Assembly (NCBI GenBank): GCA_949592205.1
Contig: CATIUR010000003.1
Coordinates: 83,415,001 to 83,479,000, forward strand
From: Helichrysum umbraculigerum
Taxonomy: Eukaryota; Streptophyta; Magnoliopsida; Asterales; Asteraceae
Reading direction: 5' to 3'
DNA length: 64,000 nucleotides
In this document: positions 57,046 to 64,000 of the stretch, one piece after another
Layout of the letters: the number at the start of each line of letters is the position of its first letter
Position numbering within the stretch: the first letter of the stretch is position 1
Notes under the pieces: generated by a model
Seen by the model: the letters and a program-made list of their open reading frames with translations, nothing else
What the model was told of the DNA's origin: nothing
Databases searched by the model: none
Program-made: the position numbers and the translations under genes

Positions 57046-59292
57046 TCATGTTGCTTGAGACTCTCGAGGCCTTGCAACCCATAAAGTACTTAGAGCAGTT
57101 AGACGTGCATAGTAGTCTGATATAGCCAGCCATGCCAACGCGAATTGTCGTGTTGTCAATATCTCATGAAGCTGGACTAAAGTACTCCCACGAAGTGAAT
57201 CAGCCTACAGAAAGGGGAGTAATAAAAAGTTAGTAGCCGATGTAATATGGTAATAGGGTAGTAATTTTGAGTAAGAAATAGAGTACCCGATGTAGGTAGT
57301 CTTCCACAGCTCCTAAATTACCCATTGCTTTGGACATCTGAGACATGTATGTGGACATTTTTGGTGATGTTGGGGAAGATGTCACAGTATCCCATAACAT
57401 TGTATTTGAAATAGACTCTTGCAATCTGGTCATTCCCTCAACTAAAACTTTCTCTTGATTTATGGTCTTAGTTAGTAAACAATGTGTTTTCTTTTGTTGC
57501 TCATTTGAGGCATCCACCTGTTTGTGAAGTAACTAAGTGCAATAGACAAGAATCCAAAATAATTTATGGGATGAGTATGGTACGTTCTAGATTGTATTAA
57601 AATTAGGAATGAATCAAATAATCAATGTAATAAAAACTATCAACACTACAAAGTGTGTTAACATTAAAAGGTTTGAAGTGTTCGAGTTAGTGAATTACGA
57701 CTTTAATAAATTCATGTACCTTTATTATATCAGAAGGACGAAAACCACCAATCCACATAATGCATCGCTCAGCAAGCGAAGTCCATGTCCCGTAGACAAT
57801 GTGAAACACATCAGCATTACATACATCTTGTTTTATGCGGAAGACTTCGTGGAATTGTGACGCTGTTTGATGGACAAGTGGTTTAATTTCGGTTTCCGTT
57901 TTGCCCTAGTAGATTGCTTGTTTAAGCTGGCCCGTCAAGTGAAAATGTTGAGTTAACCATTGTGCGTAACTTACATATAACGAATAATATTATAAGTATA
58001 TAAAATTATACCTACCATGAGCACCTTAAAAGTTTGTGCGTTAAGTAAGAGATAATGATTGAGTCGTTTAGTGAACATAAAATGTGTGTTTAATTACGAC
58101 ATGATAACTATCATCAAAGAAAGTGTACAATGCATCTATTTAGTACCGTTGTAAGTATGAAGGCGATTTGCGTCCGTATTGACTTTTAGAAAGTTTCCCT
58201 GAAATTGAGTGTGGCAATGCATAAAAGAGAGTGCATTCATAAAGTTAAAGAGGTACACTCATTATAACGATTCTAGTAATATAACATTCACCTTCTTTTG
58301 TTCTTCGTTAACTTGTTTCGTTAGTTCTTCATATTTTGCTTTATACTATTCCAAATCAGTGTAGTATTCCTAAAAACGGTTGATAACAAAAACGGGTTAG
58401 CTATAAGTGTATATCTGAATTTAAAATTTACAGACTACGACGACAATATAATACTAATATATATGAAAGTAAGAAAAATATCATTAAATAGCCAATGCTT
58501 ACAATTAAAATGGGTATAAGGTCTATAAAGAATTGTTTTTACTAACCTTCTTTCTGAGGTTGCACCTTTTTACAGCTCCAGATACTTGTGCAAGTCTCTT
58601 TTTTTTCTAAAGTAAAATATACATAGAATGATTAAACAAACAGTAAATCATGTTGATCTCAGTTTCATGATAGAGTTCCAGCACATAATAGCAATGGCAA
58701 CGCATATTGGAACTCAGACCTGAAAATGTATAACGTGATTCCATTTCGAAACTGAATATATATAAATTCACTGAATATATCAATCACAAAGGATAAATAC
58801 AGTGACTGGATTTCATTATTTGAACTCAAAACATACAGCATATCAGTAATGGCAGCCGATGTGTGTATATGGTGTTGTGAAGTTTCATGGTATAGTAGTT
58901 GCAAAACAGTGTCTATTATTGATTTTCATTAATTTGTTTGCTTGTAAAAAAACCTGTTGTAGACCAATACATACCACCAAGATTTGACAAATACAGGGGT
59001 GGAGTTAGTATTTAGAGGTTGGGGGCAAAAAAAATTTAAAATTATTTGTTCATGTTTTCGGGGGGGCAAAACTTATGAAATATCGCAAATACCCTTAAAA
59101 AAATTTCTTTTTTACATGATTTGAGAATTCTTGGGGGGGCAGCTGCCCCCCATGCCCCCCCTCTACCTCCGCCCCTGGACAAATACGTTTAGTTTGTTTG
59201 GTTACCTTTTGTTCGTCTAACGTTACTGTGTCGGCGTTAACTTGCTTTGAGATGGAGTTTTCCGCAGTTGGACGTCCGGAGTTTGATTCCAT
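57046..59292 (-). pseudogene. Captured TGA-class bZIP transcription factor, multi-exon pseudogene
   Basis: TGA factors bind TGACG elements in plant promoters in defence and development. Minus-strand exon-like blocks with GT/AG borders occur in the family's order. N-terminal exon 59292-59206; basic region 58606-58547 (KKRLAQ...RCNLRKK, against the usual RRLAQNREAARKSRLRKK); zipper 58369-58292 with an in-frame stop (YKAKYEELTKQVNEEQKK); short linker exon 58198-58147; DOG1-domain exon from about 57926 to 57720 (HEVFRIKQ, ADVFHIVYGTW, AERCIMWIGGFRPSDIIK) with an upstream stop; 57517-57287 (SNEQQKKT, EGMTRLQESISNT, YMSQMSKAMGNLGAVEDYL); and last exon 57204-57046 (ADSLRGSTLVQLHEILTTRQ, ALSTLWVARPRES, then TGA). 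The basic region has lost conserved DNA-contact residues. The gene is broken but nearly full length. Confidence 0.85.
58994..59177. mobile_element. hAT MITE inside the Helitron
   Basis: 184 bp with ends CAGGGGTGGAGTTAG and, inverted, CAGGGGCGGAGGTAG, and a perfect 8-bp duplication GACAAATA (58986-58993 and 59178-59185). It has G/C homopolymer runs inside. It inserted into the captured gene's first intron. Confidence 0.93.
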
Positions 59293-59492
59293 AATAGATG
59301 ATCTGATAGGTTAGACTTGGGAAGAGGGTGGAGGAAGAGCAGGAAAACAATGGAGAAGAAGATTTTTATTTTTTTGGTATGATGAGAATATAATGTGAGT
59401 GGCATATTTTGCTTGTGTTAGTAATTACTAAATTATTGCCGTATATAAAGATTGCATTTAAAGATTGTAATCACCCTTGATATAGATATAGA

Positions 59493-60186
59493 TGCAGAAT
59501 ATAAAGAAAATTCGTAGTTGGCTTATTTTATGTAATAATAATCAATAATAAGTAATAATGTGAAGCAAGATTCTTGTTACGAAAATAAAGTGCAGTAATA
59601 ATTTAAATTATATAAACTATTAAATAGGCTTGACCTTTGTATATGGAATTGATTCTTGATTTATCTCTATCCTAACGATAATTGTTGACAGAGGGGCAAG
59701 TTTGATGGAGATCATTAAATATATATTGATTTAAGTAGGTAGCATTATAAAATAAAATTATAATTAGTAAAATGAAATTAAATTTGAAAATGTAAGACTA
59801 AAATGGAATGATTCCCATGTACTGTAGGTTTAGAAACCAAATTAAATTAGAGTGTAATAGTTTATATATAAACTATTGTTATATAAACGATTAACTTTCA
59901 TTAATTTTACATATGTTACATTTAATTTTCCATATATTTATTTAATTTACCTAATCTTTATAATATATTATAACAGAGTGTAAATTAGGTAGTCATTTTA
60001 ATTTTAGTAACCTATAAACTAATCTCCACCATTAATAAATTAAAACTTTTAATTTAGACCATTGATCTTACCTTAATATAATGACAACCTAAATAGTGGA
60101 CATGGGATGATCAAATGTCTAAACTACCCCTTTATTCTTATTTTAACAATCAATTAAATTTAATTTATAAGGTAAATACAAATCAA
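59493..60186. other. AT-rich intergenic DNA, no gene seen
   Basis: No protein-like frame or transposon terminus recognised. Confidence 0.55.
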
Positions 60187-60334
60187 GGTTTAATCTTATT
60201 CACATTATAATTGTCAAACAATTCATCATTTATAAATTCTAATTTGAATATTTTCTTTAAGGTTTAATCTTATTCACATTATAATTGTCAAACAATTCAT
60301 CATTTATAAATTCGAATTTGAATATTTTCTTTAA
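60187..60334. repeat. Perfect-looking 74-bp tandem duplication
   Basis: 60187-60260 and 60261-60334 differ at a single base (TTCTAATTTG against TTCGAATTTG). Confidence 0.95.
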
Positions 60335-61169
60335 CTTTTTTTATTATATATATGCACTATGTATTGTTAAATTGCTAATAGTAGTTTTAATTTTTCATTT
60401 TCAATTTATTTTTTCTCCGATCATCAAATGTATTTTCACCAATTAATTATAAATTTTCAAGTTTCGTGAATGCACACGAGATGTTCGACTAAATGTCTCT
60501 AAGGATTTCAACGTGTCTATCCCAAATGTAAGATTTATAATTTAAATTTTGGTTAGCTGTTCATTTTTTTTTTATATAAATCTCATACCCCACATATGTG
60601 ACCTATAGGTCACGGGTTCGAATCCGTGCCTTAGCATATGTGGGTGATTTGTGGATATGTGATTTGTCTGACGTTGATACTCGCCTTGCGAGGTGGAGCG
60701 GACACGTACCATTTAAATATGGTATAGGAGTCGGGTTATCCTCCATATTACTTTTTTTTTCAATCTATTATTTAGTTTAAGTTTTTTCTTAAAAAAAATT
60801 TACACTTAGAGTCGATAAAATTTGGGTAGAAATTTGTTTCCTTTTTTTTTTTTTTTTTGTTATATTACCTTTATTTTTGTTGCTTACTTGGTACTAATAC
60901 AATAATGTGAAGTCGTAGTGTAGTCTTTGGATTGAACCTTATGGAAAGCGTTGTTTTTTTCTTAAAAAAACATTTTAGACTTAGAGTCGATAAATTTCGG
61001 ATAGATATTTGTTTCCTTTTTTTTTTGTTATACTAACTTTAGTTTTGTTGCTTGCTTGAATTTAATACAATAATGTGATATCGCAGTGTAGTAGTTGGAT
61101 TTAACCCCATGGAAAATGTTTTTTTCCTATCATTTTTTGTGAATTATGAACTTTGTTATTATATACAGC
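60293..61169. repeat. Large tandem duplication, copy 1
   Basis: From CAATTCATCATTTATAAATTC to TTATTATATACAGC. It corresponds in order to 61175-62186. It contains a SINE-like sequence and an internal duplication of about 175 bp (about 60779-60953 and 60954-61120, each with ACTTAGAGTCGATAAA and TACAATAATGTGA). Confidence 0.85.
60584..60757 (+). mobile_element. SINE-like sequence, copy 1
   Basis: Has a perfect RNA polymerase III B box GGTTCGAATCC (60615-60625), a conserved body, and an end in a T run. The box A position is not convincing. A sister copy lies at 61732. Because both lie inside the larger tandem duplication, they may descend from one insertion. Confidence 0.5.
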
Positions 61170-61310
61170 GACCTCAATTCATCATTTATAAATTCGAATT
61201 TGAATAATTTCTTTAATTTTTTATTATATATATGCACTATGTATTTTTAAAATGCTAATAGTGGTTTTAATTTTTCATTTTCAACTTATTTTTCCCCTGA
61301 TTATCAAATG

Positions 61311-61634
61311 CAAGGTTGTCAAGATCGAGATCTTGACAAGGATCGTTTTTATCTTCACAAGATCGGAATCGTAAGATCGGATCGGGATCGTAATATACTA
61401 CTTTAATAAATATTTTATATAAAAAATAATTCATATATAAATTTTTTTAAAAATTAAAACGATCCTACGATCTACGATCTTTTGTACGATCTTACAACCG
61501 ATCTTACGATCTTGTTAGCGATCCTACGATCTTGACTTACGATCTTACGATCTTAGATGCGATCCTATGAAATTACGATCCTACAACGATCTTGCACGTT
61601 TTTATGAAGTAGGATCGTAAGATTGATAACTATG
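61311..61634. mobile_element. hAT MITE, GATCTTACGATC-rich, with empty site in the sister copy
   Basis: 324 bp, ends CAAGGTTGTCAAGATCG and, inverted, CATAGTTATCAATCTTACG. Target duplication ATCAAATG (61303-61310 and 61635-61642). The unoccupied site, with one ATCAAATG, is in the other duplicate at about 60422-60429. The interior is dense in ACGATCTT/AAGATCGT motifs. Confidence 0.92.
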
Positions 61635-61731
61635 ATCAAATGTATTTTCATCGATTAATTATAAATTTTCAAGTTTCGTGAATGTACACGAGATGTTCAA
61701 CTAAATGTCTCATTCTTTTTATAAATCTCAG

Positions 61732-61890
61732 ACCCCACATATGTGACCTATAGGTCACTGGTTCGAATCCGTACCTTGGCATATGTGGGTTATTTGTTGA
61801 CATGTGATTTGTTCGGCGTTGCTGCTCGTCTTGCGGGTTGTGGTGGACACGTACCACTAAATTATGATACATAAGTTAGGAATACCCTTC
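61732..61890 (+). mobile_element. SINE-like sequence, copy 2
   Basis: Counterpart of 60584-60757 with GGTTCGAATCC at 61760-61770. The 3' half has diverged more. Confidence 0.5.
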
Positions 61891-61963
61891 AAATTACATA
61901 TTTTTCCCAATTTATTATTTAGTTTAAGTTTTTTTTTTTTAAAAAGCATTTTACACTTAGAGT

Positions 61964-61966
<3 letters not shown>

Positions 61967-62039
<73 letters not shown>
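61967..62039. repeat. (TA)n microsatellite
   Basis: Pure TA run, absent from the corresponding place in copy 1 of the tandem duplication. Confidence 0.95.
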
Positions 62040-62042
<3 letters not shown>

Positions 62043-62186
62043 TTATATTAACTTTAGTTTTGTTTCTTGTTTGGATTTAATACAACAATGTGATATTGTA
62101 GTGTACTATTTGGATTTAACCCCATGGAAAGATTTTTTATTTTTCTATCTATTTTGTGAATTATGAATTTTGTTATTATATACGGC

Positions 62187-62937
62187 TAGCCTTATTATCA
62201 CAACAATCTAAATTATAATGGTAACCTTCTAAAAAGAAAAAAATAATTCTAATATACTAAATAACTCGATAATAAAAATGTAAAATGCCCTTGCACAATA
62301 AAAGAGTTGCATTTTAACTTTTGTTAAAAAAAAAAGAAACATTTGTTTACTTTAAATATGAGTGTATGGTCCGTGAAGAAAATCATAATATTGTCGTGAC
62401 GGATCATTTTTATAATTATTTTAACCAAATACATCATGCAACTCATTTACTATGCCACATCATCTTATATTACTTATCAAACTTTTTACTATTATATGTT
62501 TCTCTTTATCATATACTCAATGGTTCCAAGTGATGTAGATCGACTCTTATAAACTATTTTTCTATATATAAGTTTTTTTTTTAAATTATGTGAAAGAATA
62601 TTTTTTATAAGCTTGAAAATATTAGGTTTTAAAGTTTTTATTTTTTCACGTTATAAAGGAAATTTGATTCGGTGTCGTGCATTAATGAAAAAAGGGTTTA
62701 TAATCAAAACACCTATTGTTTGGTAAGAAAAAAAATTAAGATACCTTACATTAATAAAATAAAACATAAAAATTTGAATACCTAAAAATTATTTTACTAT
62801 CATCTACAATATGTAGACTACTATTATTAACAAATAAACAATGTTTCGATTACTTTAATTTAATCATATTTACTAAACTTAAGACATATACGTCTTTCTT
62901 TTCAATTTAAAACATTTATGCAATGTTAGCCACTTGA
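62187..62937. other. AT-rich intergenic DNA, no gene seen
   Basis: No protein-like frame or repeat boundary recognised before the LTR at 62938. Confidence 0.55.
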
Positions 62938-64000
62938 TGTGACTCAAATAGTCATGTTTTTAAGGGCAATATTCCGCACTTTTTGGACGTATCTTTAGTG
63001 AAAACATTCCAAAATGATCATTATTTACTAAATTTCACTAAAGTGGTCTAAATATAGGCGTTGCTGGAAAAATCACCTAAAACGTCCAAATAACAAGCAA
63101 ATCAGGACGAGTAAACGTGCACAAAATCACCCGACCTCATTTACCTTATATAGATCACATTCTAACTTCATCATATGATAAAACAGGTAAAATCGAGACG
63201 GGAAAATCAAGAATCATGCAAATCGGATAAAGAACGGAGAAGACAGAGCAATATCAGACCCTATAAAGTCATTTCGGCTATGCTTGAGCTATACACATCC
63301 AATTTCAGTGAAGTTGGCATCATTAGAAGCGTAACGGAATTACGAAACCACAGGCAAAAGAATCAGGTCAAACGGACGCATAACGAAGGAGATACGGGCG
63401 TTTTAAGCAATGAACGAAATCAAACGGACACTGTATACGGCCTTGGTAACCGTATACGGCCTACCCAAGACCGTATACGGCCTCACACACACAGTATACG
63501 GCTCCACCAAGGCCGTATACGGCCCTATGTACCCCGTATGCTGCTTCGTTTGCTTGTACGTGCTGTTTCGCGAGTTGTACGGCTGATTTTTGAGCTTTGC
63601 CTATAAATAGGGGATCACTCCTCCTCATTTCACACACCTTAACACATCCCAACATTTTCACACATTTCTCATTCTCTCACTTTTCTTATTTCTCTCTTTT
63701 CTTTCACTTTCTCTCTCTAGCACTACTCTTAGGAGTTAGAGGAGAAAGGTTAGGGTTGAGCTTACGGTTCGAGTCTAGAGGAAGTTTTAGCTTGGTAATC
63801 TTGTTGTAACGAGTTTTTCAAGTTCAGACTATTTGTAATCCTCAGTATTACACTGCTGTATTCCCGGTGATATCTAAACTTTACTTACTGTTATAATGCT
63901 TGTGCTTTATGTTATTTCAGTTTGTATTCTGCATATTGCCATGTTTATAGAGTAGTTTAATATTGTGATTGTTGAAATGTAGATATTAGGAGTAGGGATG
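62938..64000 (+). mobile_element. Athila-like LTR, third copy, truncated by the window edge
   Basis: TGTGACTCAAATAGTCATG onward, the same LTR as 48166-50531 in complement, now on the plus strand. It contains the CCGTATACGG array (63431-63540), the TATA box and the T/C-rich leader. It runs off the right end, so a solo LTR and a full element cannot be told apart. Confidence 0.92.
63600..63609 (+). promoter_or_regulatory. TATA box of the third Athila-like LTR
   Basis: CCTATAAATA, about 660 bp into the LTR, followed by GGGGATCACTCC and a pyrimidine-rich leader. Confidence 0.72.

Larger units (their letters stand above)
56798..59492 (-). mobile_element. Helitron carrying a TGA-bZIP pseudogene
   Basis: On the minus strand the 3' end shows hairpin CCCGCAAATATGCGGG, then TTATGAT and the terminal CTAG (56801-56798), with T as next host base. 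The 5' end on the minus strand fits A|TCTATATCTATATCAAGG at 59492. No Rep/helicase gene is present, so it is non-autonomous. The captured gene has the same orientation as the Helitron. The 3' end is well supported; the 5' end is inferred from the A|TC context only. Confidence 0.7.
61175..62186. repeat. Large tandem duplication, copy 2
   Basis: From CAATTCATCATTTATAAATTC to TTATTATATACGGC. Compared with copy 1 it has gained the MITE at 61311-61634 and a (TA)n run at 61967-62039, and lacks one of the two internal 175-bp repeats. Confidence 0.85.

Noticed and set aside
60601..60640. Possible tRNA gene (B box GGTTCGAATCC)
   Set aside because: No cloverleaf can be formed around it; acceptor and anticodon arms are absent. 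A SINE-like repeat fits better.

Overview
This window reads as intergenic, heterochromatin-like DNA of a flowering plant. It is AT-rich, packed with nested LTR retrotransposons, MITEs and Helitrons, and I found no intact single-copy host gene, tRNA or rRNA gene. Ty3/gypsy elements of the Tekay (chromovirus), Athila-like and Tat types, Stowaway MITEs with the CTCCCTCCGT terminus, and a Helitron carrying a plant TGA-bZIP pseudogene all point to an angiosperm, probably a eudicot. The species cannot be told from the sequence.

Layout. 1-11.8 kb: MITEs and microsatellites. These are two copies of a GTTCGT-rich hAT-type element (76-813, 6777-7628), three copies of a long-terminal-inverted-repeat element always set in (TA)n (845-1410, 1437-2003, 10257-10822), a GGGTC-rich hAT MITE with a perfect 8-bp target duplication (3500-3898), a Mutator-like fold-back element with a 9-bp duplication (4142-5501), Helitron termini at 3234 and 11798, and a Tekay-type solo LTR (6442-9722) that contains one of the hAT elements. 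11.8-33.1 kb: anonymous sequence split by two Tat-lineage elements. One is a non-autonomous 7.1-kb element (13517-20633) and the other a pol-bearing element on the minus strand (21389-31647) that carries an extra, spliced-looking gene antisense to its gag-pol. The right junction of the second element is scrambled and about 350 bp of flanking host DNA are duplicated.

33.1-56.5 kb: a three-level nest. A Stowaway MITE was hit by a 23-kb Tekay element (33233-56271, target duplication ATATG). The gag-pol gene of that element was then hit by a 12.2-kb reverse-oriented Athila-like element (38355-50531, target duplication TCATC), which has no pol but carries an intact 489-residue ORF of unknown function and a broken ATHILA-type ORF. 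Removing the inner element and one target duplication puts Tekay gag-pol back in a single frame with only two premature stops. Both LTR pairs differ at only about 1% by eye, so both insertions are fairly recent.

56.5-64 kb: a second Stowaway; a 2.7-kb Helitron (56798-59492) holding a seven-exon pseudogene of a TGA-class bZIP transcription factor, itself hit by a hAT MITE; a roughly 0.9-1.0-kb tandem duplication with SINE-like sequence, one copy of which has an extra hAT MITE; and, running off the right edge, a third copy of the Athila-like LTR (62938-64000, plus strand).

The coding content is retrotransposon machinery (Gag, protease, reverse transcriptase, RNase H, integrase, chromodomain-like tail) plus accessory retrotransposon ORFs and captured gene pieces.
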